Below, in pieces: positions 11,896 through 17,913 of a DNA stretch of 32,817 nt. The DNA is from a virus. Numbering within the stretch: the stretch's first letter is position 1; each line of letters opens with the position of its first letter. The notes below the pieces were generated by a model. The model was not told the origin of the DNA. It did not search any database and was given only the letters and a program-made list of their open reading frames with translations. The stretch spans positions 1 through 32,817 of the IMG/VR virus record IMGVR_UViG_3300046459_000408. One strand, given 5' to 3'. The translations under genes were made by a program, and so were the position numbers.

Positions 11896-11918
11896 GGAAT
11901 TAAATTCCATGGTAGGAT
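11889..11918 (+). promoter_or_regulatory. Rightward repressor promoter sharing the -35 region
   Basis: On the plus strand TTGTCA (11889-11894) and TAGGAT (11913-11918) are 18 bases apart. The -35 box overlaps the -35 of the leftward promoter base for base on the other strand, so polymerase can hardly occupy both. The spacer contains an operator-like palindrome. Transcription would begin near 11925, leaving a leader with AAGGAGGG. Confidence 0.5.
11896..11908. promoter_or_regulatory. Operator-like palindrome O1
   Basis: Perfect inverted repeat GGAATT-A-AATTCC located in the spacer of the repressor promoter and directly behind the -35 of the early promoter. It shares the GGAA-N5-TTCC form with the site at 11850-11862. 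Confidence 0.55.
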
Positions 11919-11951
11919 TTTGTTCCACAAACAATCGAAGGAGGGCCGCGC

Positions 11952-12428
11952 GTGCGTGCAGCGTTAGGAGAAGTTTTCTACAATGTGAGCGTGACCCCGG
12001 CAGAGATGTGGTGGGAAGTGGGCAAAGTGCTCCAGCGTGCGCGCCTCGACAAGCACTGGACGCTGAGGGACGTGGAACGGCACGGCGGCCCGACCTATAA
12101 AACGGTGCAGGCGATCGAAGACGGCAAGGCCGGGAACGTGCAGAACCTCAAGAAAACCGCCGACGCCCTGGGACTCAACATCGTCGATGTTCTGTATTCC
12201 GTGCTGTCCAAGCGCGAGAAGCCGCTCAGCCCCGAGGCCGCTTTCGTCGTCCGACGCTTTGAGGAGACGACGGTCGGGGGGCGCACCGCGCTAGTCGCAA
12301 CCGCGGCCGCGGTGCCGACGGAGACGCCGGCGGCGCCGATGCCGACACCGACCGATGCGGAAACGCCTGTAACGCCAGGTCGATCGCGAGCTGTCCCGCG
12401 GGCAGCAACGCGTCGTAGTGAGAAATGA
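11952..12428 (+). CDS. Putative lysogeny repressor, HTH N-terminal domain
   Basis: A 158-aa protein starting with GTG at 11952, six bases after a strong AAGGAGGG site; internal GTG and ATG codons downstream are less well placed. Residues about 19-75 form an XRE-like helix-turn-helix domain (MWWEVGKVLQRARLDKHWTLRDVERHGGPTYKTVQAIEDGKAGNVQNLKKTADALGLNIVDVL). The C-terminal 60 residues are Ala/Pro/Thr-rich and probably disordered; no peptidase S24 (LexA-like) autocleavage domain is present. Divergent placement against the Cro-like gene and position at the head of the integrase operon support a repressor role. How induction would work without a cleavage domain is open. Confidence 0.7.
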   Translation: MRAALGEVFYNVSVTPAEMWWEVGKVLQRARLDKHWTLRDVERHGGPTYKTVQAIEDGKAGNVQNLKKTADALGLNIVDVLYSVLSKREKPLSPEAAFVVRRFEETTVGGRTALVATAAAVPTETPAAPMPTPTDAETPVTPGRSRAVPRAATRRSEK

Positions 12429-12607
12429 TCCAGCGATGTTTGTCAACGAGTGATGCAGATGCCGACGCCATGAAGCGACGCCTCCTTGAACGAAGCATCA
12501 GACATTACGCCCGAAGAGTGAACTCCTTCAATAGGATTTTTCTGCAGATGAGACACAAACACATATGGTCGAGACTGAACCCGGTACAACAGACAGAGGC
12601 ACACTGA
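12425..12607 (+). CDS. Doubtful small ORF after the repressor
   Basis: A 60-aa frame whose ATG overlaps the repressor stop (ATGA) and which ends just before the excisionase-like gene. It is Arg/His-rich (MKRRLLERSIRHYARRVNSFNRIFLQMRHKHIWSRL), and the DNA is AT-richer than its surroundings. Coupling and placement argue for it; the composition and lack of any recognisable fold argue against. This 180-base stretch could instead be a regulatory region for the downstream genes. Confidence 0.3.
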   Translation: MIQRCLSTSDADADAMKRRLLERSIRHYARRVNSFNRIFLQMRHKHIWSRLNPVQQTEAH

Positions 12608-12610
12608 CAG

Positions 12611-12826
12611 ATGGCGAAGGCTAACGACGAACCCACGCTTACGACACTCCAAGACGCGGCCGAGAAAACCGGCGTGCCGTACACCTCGCTGCGCGATCTC
12701 GTCCTGCAAGGGCATTTACCCACCGTCAAGCTCGGGAACAGTCGCCGCATCTGGGTCAAGAACGCGGACCTGGATCGCCTGATCGCGTCATCGACGGCAC
12801 GCGCGAAGAAAGGAACACACCGATGA
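12611..12826 (+). CDS. Excisionase-like helix-turn-helix protein
   Basis: A 71-aa protein with a MerR/excisionase-type winged helix: LTTLQDAAEKTGVPYTSLRDLVLQGHLPTVKLGNSRRIWVKNADLDRLIASS. TLQDAAEKTGVPYTSLRDLV is the helix-turn-helix and VKLGNSRRIWV the wing, the canonical helix_turn_helix excisionase pattern. It lies in the same plus-strand operon as the integrase and could serve as recombination directionality factor. Its last bases overlap the next gene (ATGA). No clear ribosome site precedes the ATG. Confidence 0.75.
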   Translation: MAKANDEPTLTTLQDAAEKTGVPYTSLRDLVLQGHLPTVKLGNSRRIWVKNADLDRLIASSTARAKKGTHR

Positions 12827-13059
12827 CGCAACTCGTGTCCGAGCTCTATAACGCGCTCCTGAAGGCGGGCGTCGATGACGACACCGCGCGCGCGGCCGCG
12901 AAGTCGGTCATCGCGATCGAGGACAAGGAACACCTCGCGACAAAGGCGGATCTGGCCGAGCTGAAAGACGCCCTCACCTGGCGCATCATCCTCGTCCTGA
13001 GTGTGCAGACGGCGATCTTCTCGGCGATCGTGGCCGCGTTGAAGTTCGTGAAGCCATGA
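12823..13059 (+). CDS. Coiled-coil, C-terminal membrane-anchored small protein
   Basis: A 78-aa protein. Residues 1-50 are helical with a heptad-like segment (DDDTARAAAKSVIAIEDKEHLATKADLAELKDAL), and residues 53-75 (RIILVLSVQTAIFSAIVAALKFV) are one membrane helix, resembling the DUF1640-like small proteins (LATKADLAEL...L motif followed by a TM helix) widespread in phages and plasmids. ATG coupled to the upstream stop, stop coupled to the next ATG. Function unknown. Confidence 0.65.
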   Translation: MTQLVSELYNALLKAGVDDDTARAAAKSVIAIEDKEHLATKADLAELKDALTWRIILVLSVQTAIFSAIVAALKFVKP

Positions 13060-13187
13060 GCCTCGAGCGCCTCACCGCCATTGAACGAAAACTCGCGGTC
13101 ATCCAGATCCTAGTCGTCGTCACTCTGGTGTTGACGATGGGCGTGTTCTGGTTGAACTGCATCATCCTCGGACGGCTACCACGGTAA
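13056..13187 (+). CDS. Single-pass membrane microprotein, 43 aa
   Basis: The short frame from ATG 13056 (ATGA overlap with the previous gene) encodes MSLERLTAIERKLAV, then a membrane helix IQILVVVTLVLTMGVFWLNC and a short basic tail ending GRLPR. The N-terminal part is a short amphipathic helix. It is directly coupled to another membrane microprotein, so the two may form a membrane complex. No family recognised; TAATG links it to the next ORF. Confidence 0.55.
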   Translation: MSLERLTAIERKLAVIQILVVVTLVLTMGVFWLNCIILGRLPR

Positions 13188-13204
13188 TGAAAGGGAACAA
13201 CACA

Positions 13205-13411
13205 ATGAACGACGAGATAGAGATAGAGGAATCCCTCGGCCGACACTTCGCCCTCGCCTTCGTCGCGTATATGGGGTCGATCACGTTTCGGACCGCCGAG
13301 AAAAACTACGGACACGTCCCACCCAGCGCCTACTGGATCGCGCTCGGGGAACAGGTCGCCGCCGATTATGCGGCCGGCCGGTTCGCCAATCCGCCGCTCA
13401 CACGGCCATGA
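13205..13411 (+). CDS. Small hypothetical protein preceding the integrase
   Basis: A 68-aa protein from ATG 13205 (MNDEIEIEESLGRHFALAFVAYMGS...), preceded by AAAGGGA at a spacing of eight bases; an in-frame ATG at 13187 overlapping the previous TAA is the alternative start. The sequence has an acidic head and a compact alpha region (YWIALGEQVAADYAAGRF). No domain recognised. The stop overlaps the integrase ATG (ATGA), so it likely sets integrase translation by coupling. Confidence 0.5.
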   Translation: MNDEIEIEESLGRHFALAFVAYMGSITFRTAEKNYGHVPPSAYWIALGEQVAADYAAGRFANPPLTRP

Positions 13412-14646
13412 CGACGCGCCGCGTCAAACAGGCCCCGGGCATCTATCGGGATGCGTACGGCTACAGCGTGATCGCGCGCGTCGGCAGTGGCGATCGCGCT
13501 TTGAGCAGTCCAGAGCTCCGGTTTCCGCTCACGGAGAAGCTCGCCACGATGCAGGCCGCGTGGCATCGCGAAAAAATGAAACTGCGAGACGCCCTCGCGA
13601 AGGCTGGCGATGGCCCCGTCGAGCGCGGGACACTCGCCGCCGACGTGCGCCGCTATCTCGCGACGGCGCACCTCACTCCGCAGCGGACAACCGAGCGCAA
13701 GGACCAATTAGATTGGTGGTGCGAGGCGTTCGGGAACAAACGGCGCGCCGCGCTCGAGTCGCCGGACTTGCGCCGGGCGTTGAATGGCTTGCTCCACAAA
13801 GGTCGGGATGGGAAGACGCCGATGGCGCCCTCGACCGTGAACAAGTACCGCTTTGCGCTGTCGCACGTCTTTACGGTCCTGGACGGCCAGGCCGCGGCCA
13901 ACCCGTTGCGCGACGTCCCGAAATACCAGGAGCCCGAGCCGGAAGCGCGCGACATCCCGTACGCCATCATCGAGCGGATCATTGAGAGCATTCGCGATCG
14001 CGGACAACGCCTCGGGCTGTCGCGCACGAAGGCGATCGTTCGCATCCTGGCCTATGTGCCCGTGACGCCCGCCCAATTACGCCGGCTGCGGCAGACCGAT
14101 GTGTTCCTGCAGGCCGGTACCTTCGGCGAGCTGGTGACGCCCGGCCGCAAGAAAGGCCGCGGCACGAAGGCGAAGCGCAAGCCATTGGTGTCCGAGCAGG
14201 GCCGCGAAGCCTTGCAGGCGGCCGAGGCTGCCGGGTGCTGGACCGAGGACGGCACGTTCGTCCAATTCTCCCGCGCCTCGCTCTATCGGACGTTTACCCA
14301 CGCCCGCGATCGCGTCGTCGCCGAGCTCCGGGTCGAGCGGCCGGATCTCGACCTCTCGCGCGTGGAACAGATGCGCCCGTACGATCTGCGCCACAGCTTC
14401 GCGACCGTCGCGTCGATTGTGCTCAACGGCAACGAGGCCCTGGTCGGGGAATTCCTCGATCACCAGGACCCGCGCACGACGAAACGGTATACGCGGGGTG
14501 CCCTCTCAGAGCACCTCCGCGCGGCCGGCGACGCCATCGCGGTCGCCTTTGCCACGCCGCAGCATCCGGCGACCGCCTTGCCGCCTGCCCCCTTGCCCGC
14601 GCCCGCGCTGGCGCCACGCCTTCGCAAACAGTCCCACCACGCCTAA
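13408..14646 (+). CDS. int: Tyrosine recombinase, phage integrase
   Basis: A 412-aa tyrosine integrase joining attP and a host attB. Residues 1-60 form an arm-type DNA-binding region, about 75-165 the SAM-like core-binding domain, and 185-375 the catalytic domain. Visible catalytic positions are a Lys-rich hairpin GRKKGRGTKAKRK (247-258), YDLRHSF with Arg328, H352 in LDHQDPRTTKRYT, and Tyr361. Box I reads VTPAQLRRLR, so Gln223 stands where most integrases have the first catalytic Arg, and Tyr325 replaces the first His of HxLRH. Such variants exist in phage integrase lineages, so loss of function should not be assumed. attP follows within 300 bases. Confidence 0.92.
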   Translation: MTTRRVKQAPGIYRDAYGYSVIARVGSGDRALSSPELRFPLTEKLATMQAAWHREKMKLRDALAKAGDGPVERGTLAADVRRYLATAHLTPQRTTERKDQLDWWCEAFGNKRRAALESPDLRRALNGLLHKGRDGKTPMAPSTVNKYRFALSHVFTVLDGQAAANPLRDVPKYQEPEPEARDIPYAIIERIIESIRDRGQRLGLSRTKAIVRILAYVPVTPAQLRRLRQTDVFLQAGTFGELVTPGRKKGRGTKAKRKPLVSEQGREALQAAEAAGCWTEDGTFVQFSRASLYRTFTHARDRVVAELRVERPDLDLSRVEQMRPYDLRHSFATVASIVLNGNEALVGEFLDHQDPRTTKRYTRGALSEHLRAAGDAIAVAFATPQHPATALPPAPLPAPALAPRLRKQSHHA

Positions 14647-14917
14647 ACAGGTCCGCCCAGCAGGCGGGGGCTCGCGGACATCTGGCCGTATGCGCCTGTT
14701 TTTGCCTGAAATCGCCAGACCGAGCACCCGCCTCCCAATAAACGGTTGTCGACGCGCGACTTCCACGCACGTCTTCCACGCACCGGCCGACTCTGCGTGG
14801 AAGAAAGCGGAAAAGACTGGGAATTATTGCGAGTTTCTTCCACGCACAAATCAGGCACTTTACGCCGTAGAGGTAGGCAACAAACGGCGAAGATCCGCGA
14901 ATTCTTTAGGTTTTTGA
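14647..14917. promoter_or_regulatory. attP left arm with integrase arm-type sites
   Basis: No gene supported. The motif TCTTCCACGCAC is present as near-identical copies at 14759-14770 and 14772-14783 (direct), 14794-14804 (inverted) and 14836-14847 (direct). Clustered copies beside the integrase gene and next to a tRNA-derived core are the hallmark of arm-type integrase sites. A short GC dyad CCGCC-CAGCA-GGCGG at 14653-14667 just after int lacks a T-tract and is a weak terminator candidate. Confidence 0.65.
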
Positions 14918-14962
14918 TGGTGCGCCCGGCCGGAATTGAACCGGCGGCCCCCCGCTTAGGAG
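14918..14962 (-). other. attP: attP core: 3' part of a tRNA-Arg(CCT) gene
   Basis: Read on the minus strand this segment is the 3' part of a tRNA: anticodon loop CTCCTAA (14962-14956, anticodon CCT), anticodon-stem half GCGGG, five-base variable loop, a perfect T-arm (14929-14945), acceptor half CGGGCGC, discriminator A and CCA. The 5' half is missing: directly before the loop the bases no longer pair with GCGGG, and there is no D-arm. This is the identity segment of a phage that integrates into the anticodon loop of host tRNA-Arg(CCT) and restores its 3' end. Confidence 0.8.
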
Positions 14963-15047
14963 GGGAGACGCCCACACGTTAACGACCCTATTTACTACAC
15001 GTTACCGAGACTTCCACCCTGGACTTCCATCCGACGCGTGGAACACC
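14963..15047. promoter_or_regulatory. attP right arm
   Basis: A direct repeat ACACGTTAMCGA occurs at 14974-14985 and 14997-15008. Degenerate copies of the arm motif follow: ACTTCCACCC at 15010-15019, ACTTCCATCC at 15023-15032 and inverted GCGTGGAA at 15036-15043. These would be P' arm sites and possibly excisionase or host-factor sites. Confidence 0.5.
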
Positions 15048-15122
15048 CTAGCGCCGCGCACCGCGGCCGACCAGCAACAGCACCAGCAGCGCGAACACGA
15101 GCAGCAGGCCCGGCGTCATCAT
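15048..15122 (-). CDS. Tiny membrane peptide, 24 aa
   Basis: From ATG 15122 the frame reads MMTPGLLLVFALLVLLLVGRGARR: one membrane helix with a basic tail, topology typical of tiny phage membrane peptides, including some holin-like ones. The frame is open further upstream without a usual start. It is the last possible gene of the late operon before attP. Its size makes the call uncertain. Confidence 0.35.
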   Translation of the reverse strand: MMTPGLLLVFALLVLLLVGRGARR

Positions 15123-15228
15123 GGGGTTCTGAGACGGGCCGAGCGAGCGCGGGAGAACACCCCAGCCGCCACGACTGATTGTGCCGCGATGCGGCCTGGA
15201 ACACGGCGCACGCCCGCCCGACCCGTCG
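15123..15228. other. Short gap without a supported gene
   Basis: Between the tiny membrane peptide and the proline-rich protein; open frames here lack a start or are shadows. Nothing further seen. Confidence 0.4.
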
Positions 15229-15396
15229 TCAGTTCGGCAGCGGTTCCGCCACCGGCGGCGGCTCCGCGATCGGGTGCTCGGGCTGCGGCGGATCGTCTGG
15301 CCCGGGCCGCTGCGGATAGTCGGGGTGCTCGGCGGGCAGCTCGTGGTCGGGGCGGTCGCGATCGCGGTCGGGTTCGGGCGCGGGTTTTTTGCTCAT
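15229..15396 (-). CDS. Pro/Asp-rich disordered microprotein, 55 aa
   Basis: ATG at 15396 follows AGGAGAGG with good spacing. The 55 residues are almost only Pro, Asp, Glu, Arg and Ala (MSKKPAPEPDRDRDRPDHEL, then PDYPQRPGPDDPPQPEHP and a PPP stretch), so the protein is expected to be disordered. Similar short Pro-rich proteins are frequent near tail and lysis genes of phages from GC-rich hosts. Function unknown. It lies downstream of a membrane protein in the late operon. Confidence 0.5.
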   Translation of the reverse strand: MSKKPAPEPDRDRDRPDHELPAEHPDYPQRPGPDDPPQPEHPIAEPPPVAEPLPN

Positions 15397-15434
15397 GGCG
15401 TGACCTCTCCTGTCACTGAACCGGACTCGTTGGG

Positions 15435-15644
15435 TTAGATGTGCCCGAGGCGGACCAACGGGACGTTCCCGTTCAAGTAGCCCAAGAGCACAATGACGAG
15501 AATGATCACCAGGATCACATCGACGACGGCGACGATCGGGCCCGGAATGCCGAACGCGGCCTCGATCCGGTGGACCGCCCAGTAGACCAAACAGCCGACG
15601 ACCAGGAGCACCAGCAACGAGACGAGTAAGCTCAGGAGATCCAT
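15435..15644 (-). CDS. Two-helix small membrane protein
   Basis: A 69-aa protein with two membrane helices: residues about 3-24 (LLSLLVSLLVLLVVGCLVYWAV) and 36-56 (IVAVVDVILVIILVIVLLGYL). The layout resembles the short Thivi_2564-type membrane proteins found in phages of GC-rich bacteria. AAAGGA precedes the ATG. Since no holin is otherwise recognisable, this is the best holin candidate by topology and late-operon position, but this is inference. The short C-terminus ends LVRLGHI. Confidence 0.6.
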   Translation of the reverse strand: MDLLSLLVSLLVLLVVGCLVYWAVHRIEAAFGIPGPIVAVVDVILVIILVIVLLGYLNGNVPLVRLGHI

Positions 15645-15657
15645 ACGGCGGATCCTT

Positions 15658-15882
15658 TCAGGGTGATGCGGTCTCGGGGAACGTGATCGTCAGCGTGTCA
15701 TCGTCGAGCGTGAACGTCGGCGCGGCCGGGTCGAACCCGAGCGCGGCCAGTTGCGCGTTTTGTTTCGCATGGGCGGTCGCGAGGGCGTCGCGCGCCTGGA
15801 GCGCGCGCACCTCGCACAGCGACGCCTCGCTGCAGATCGCGCGCAGCTTCCAGTAGTCGACCGGCTCGAGCGTCTTCGTCAT
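15658..15882 (-). CDS. Small late protein, 74 aa
   Basis: A helical N-terminal part (YWKLRAICSEASLCEVRALQARDALATAHAKQNAQLAALGFDP) and a short beta end (TFTLDDDTLTITF). This architecture is common among small proteins encoded after phage tail fibre genes; the function is not known. ATG overlaps the upstream stop (ATGA). Confidence 0.55.
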   Translation of the reverse strand: MTKTLEPVDYWKLRAICSEASLCEVRALQARDALATAHAKQNAQLAALGFDPAAPTFTLDDDTLTITFPETASP

Positions 15883-16217
15883 GCCACGACGCCGGCCATC
15901 TTGTTCCAGTCGGTCATCAGTTGCGACTCGATGTCGGGATCGCCCGACGCGGTCACGGTCCCGCCGACGATGAAGTCATACGACGTCGCGAACTGAAACA
16001 CGTTCGGGCGGTTGACGAAGGACGGCGCGAGCTGTTGCGCGGTCTGCAACGGACTGCTGTTGACGCGTTGGGCATACGCGGCGCGTTCGGCATGGTGCAG
16101 CGTCGCGGCGTCTTCCTCGAGCACCTGCCACGCGACTTTCGTGAGGGCGTTCTGGAGCCGCTGATGAAACCGCGCGTCGGCGGCAAGGGCTTGCTGGGAG
16201 AAGGCGTCGTTGGGCAT
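15879..16217 (-). CDS. Late protein downstream of tail fibre, 112 aa
   Basis: The start at 16217 (MPNDAFSQQAL...) has AAAGGA six bases upstream; a longer frame crosses the tail fibre end and was not used. The protein is mostly helical (ADARFHQRLQNALTKVAWQVLEEDAATLHHAERAAYAQRV), then RPNVFQFATSYDFIVGGTV. The N-terminal half looks like a helical scaffold or chaperone. No family name can be given. Position directly after the tail fibre suggests a tail or fibre accessory. Confidence 0.55.
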   Translation of the reverse strand: MPNDAFSQQALAADARFHQRLQNALTKVAWQVLEEDAATLHHAERAAYAQRVNSSPLQTAQQLAPSFVNRPNVFQFATSYDFIVGGTVTASGDPDIESQLMTDWNKMAGVVA

Positions 16218-16222
16218 CTGGT

Positions 16223-17218
16223 TTATCCTTTCACCGTGGCGAACATCGCGCGCAGCTCGGCGATCTCGGCGTCGTGCTGTTGCCACCCGACGATCAGGTC
16301 GGGCACGAATTTGCTGTAATCGGTCATCCACGGGCGCGCGAGCGATCCGCCGTCGGTGGTCTCGTCGGTGCCCCGCGTGATCGCGTGCGGGAACACGTCG
16401 TGGGCCTCCTGCGCGAACACGCCCCGCGCGCGCACGCCATCAGCTTTCCAGGTGAAATCGTGGACGGTGACGGCGCGCAGCGACGAGAGATCGGTCGCGC
16501 GGCCGGCGTCGTCTTTCAAGCGCCCATCGGACGTGGTGTTGTACGCGACGGAGGTCGCGCCCGTTTGCGTAATCGACCCACACGCCCCGGCGGCACTGTT
16601 GAGAAAGAACACCATAGACAACCCATTGGCCGGGCTACTGTTCTGAATAATGAACCCGGTATGGACCTGATCGGTCACGATCGTTAATTGCCCCGTCTGA
16701 CTCGCCGTGGTGTTGATGCAGACTTCGCCCGTCGGCAGGATCCGCAGGCGTTCGCTGCTACCGCCCGCATAGACCCGCACGCTGCCGCTCAGACTCGCGG
16801 CGGCGAGGCCTAACCCCCCGACACCCGCGCCGTACAGAATGGTCCCGTTCGCGGGATAGCTGTCGGCCGTCCAATTCGACGCGGACGATCGGAGCAACGT
16901 CAGCGCCGGATCCGCATCGTTGCCGATCATGATCTGGGCCCCGTTGCCCGTCCCGGCCGCCGTGTTGCGCGCCGCGAGGATATTCAGGCCGGCGCCGGTC
17001 CCGACAAAGCCATGCGTCCCGAACCCGGTGACGCTGAGCACGCCCGCGACGCTTTGATTGCCGGTGAAGGCATTCCCGCCCGCGAGTTGCGCGACCTTCG
17101 CGAGCGCGGTGTCGATCTCGTTGTAGAGCGACGTTTTTTCGGCGTTGTTTATTACCGTGCCAGTTGTACCTGTGCCGTCATCGTCAATTCTGGCAGTTCT
17201 TGTGATCGTTACCGGCAT
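16223..17218 (-). CDS. Tail fibre/spike with C-terminal S74 intramolecular chaperone
   Basis: A 331-aa protein. The N-terminal 60 residues include NNAEKTSLYNEIDTALAKVAQLAGGNAFTGNQ, a typical fibre attachment segment; the centre is Gly/Thr/Ser/Asn-rich beta structure; the last 100 residues carry the peptidase S74 intramolecular chaperone domain: SDGRLKDDAGRA (with the Ser-Asp cleavage pair), VHDFTWKADGVRARGVFAQEAHDVFP, and a terminal helix SKFVPDLIVGWQQHDAEIAELRAMF. The chaperone trims itself off after trimer assembly. ATG at 17218 is preceded by GGGGA. It is the receptor-binding candidate of the tail. Confidence 0.85.
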   Translation of the reverse strand: MPVTITRTARIDDDGTGTTGTVINNAEKTSLYNEIDTALAKVAQLAGGNAFTGNQSVAGVLSVTGFGTHGFVGTGAGLNILAARNTAAGTGNGAQIMIGNDADPALTLLRSSASNWTADSYPANGTILYGAGVGGLGLAAASLSGSVRVYAGGSSERLRILPTGEVCINTTASQTGQLTIVTDQVHTGFIIQNSSPANGLSMVFFLNSAAGACGSITQTGATSVAYNTTSDGRLKDDAGRATDLSSLRAVTVHDFTWKADGVRARGVFAQEAHDVFPHAITRGTDETTDGGSLARPWMTDYSKFVPDLIVGWQQHDAEIAELRAMFATVKG

Positions 17219-17244
17219 GATGTCGTCCCCACTGTTCCGGAGGC

Positions 17245-17253
17245 TGATATACT
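17245..17253 (+). promoter_or_regulatory. Extended -10 promoter of the homing-type endonuclease
   Basis: TGATATACT is an extended -10 box (TGnTATACT), six bases before the ATG at 17260, predicting a leaderless transcript. No matching -35 is apparent, which extended -10 promoters tolerate. Confidence 0.5.
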
Positions 17254-17259
17254 TGCGCG

Positions 17260-17913
17260 ATGACCAAACCGTGCGAACAATGCGGCGCAATGATGACGGT
17301 GAAGCCGTGCCTGATGGTTCGGAAGCGGTTCTGTTCTCGAACGTGCCTGGGTCGCGCGAACATCCCGCGACTGTTGGCGGGGCGTCGGCCCACTGTCGCT
17401 AATTCGAGTTGGTTTCGGAAAGGCGAGAACACCGGCCCGGCCAACCCGAAATGGGTCCCGTCGGTGCCGTTGGTCTGCGAACAATGCGGGCGCACGTTCG
17501 AGCTGAAACCGTGGTACTTGCGCGTGCGCGAAAAGCACAATGGCCGCGTCCGGTTTTGTTCCCGGGACTGCCAGCACGCACACCGTCGGATCGAGATCGG
17601 CCCGCTCTCGCATAACTGGCGCGGCGGGGGGGATCTGATTCACGGCAATTTCTGGCGACGCCGCCGACTCGAAGTCATTCGCGCCCAGATGGGCACCTGT
17701 GCGCGGTGTCGCCGACAGGCGGGTCAAAAGCTCCACGTCCATCACATCGCGGCCCGGCAGAAGAACCAGCAGCCCGACCGGGCGCATCGCCACGACAATC
17801 TGATCGGTCTCTGTAATTCGTGCCATATGGCCACGCACGCGAGTCACGCCACGACGACACAACAACGCGCCTGGAAAGCCGCCTTGATGGCATCTCTGCA
17901 GGACCGCCATTAG
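17260..17913 (+). CDS. HNH homing-type endonuclease on the opposite strand
   Basis: A 217-aa protein with two N-terminal zinc-knuckle repeats: CEQCGAMMTVKPCLMVRKRFCSRTC (5-30) and CEQCGRTFELKPWYLRVREKHNGRVRFCSRDC (about 73-104), resembling NUMOD or homing-endonuclease DNA-binding modules. A C-terminal HNH core follows: CARCRRQAGQKLHVHHI (His pair), N at LIGLCNSCH, with CxxC pairs. It stands alone against the direction of all surrounding tail genes, between fibre and hub, which is how free-standing homing endonucleases insert. Its stop and that of the hub overlap tail to tail (TTAG). Confidence 0.85.
   Translation: MTKPCEQCGAMMTVKPCLMVRKRFCSRTCLGRANIPRLLAGRRPTVANSSWFRKGENTGPANPKWVPSVPLVCEQCGRTFELKPWYLRVREKHNGRVRFCSRDCQHAHRRIEIGPLSHNWRGGGDLIHGNFWRRRRLEVIRAQMGTCARCRRQAGQKLHVHHIAARQKNQQPDRAHRHDNLIGLCNSCHMATHASHATTTQQRAWKAALMASLQDRH

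Noticed and set aside
11979-11991. TACAAT as -10 box for a leaderless repressor starting at an internal GTG
   Set aside because: A strong AAGGAGGG six bases before the GTG at 11952 gives a better supported start, and no -35 box fits TACAAT.
14653-14667. Rho-independent terminator after the integrase
   Set aside because: The CCGCC/GGCGG dyad has no following T-tract, so it stays a weak hint only.
14746-14982. Plus-strand ORF with RPAGIEPAAPRLGGETPTR
   Set aside because: The peptide is the antisense translation of the tRNA 3' part, a familiar artefact; the frame lies in the attP region and has no good start.
14918-15000. A functional tRNA-Arg gene
   Set aside because: Only the 3' part is present; there is no 5' acceptor strand or D-arm and the anticodon stem does not pair.
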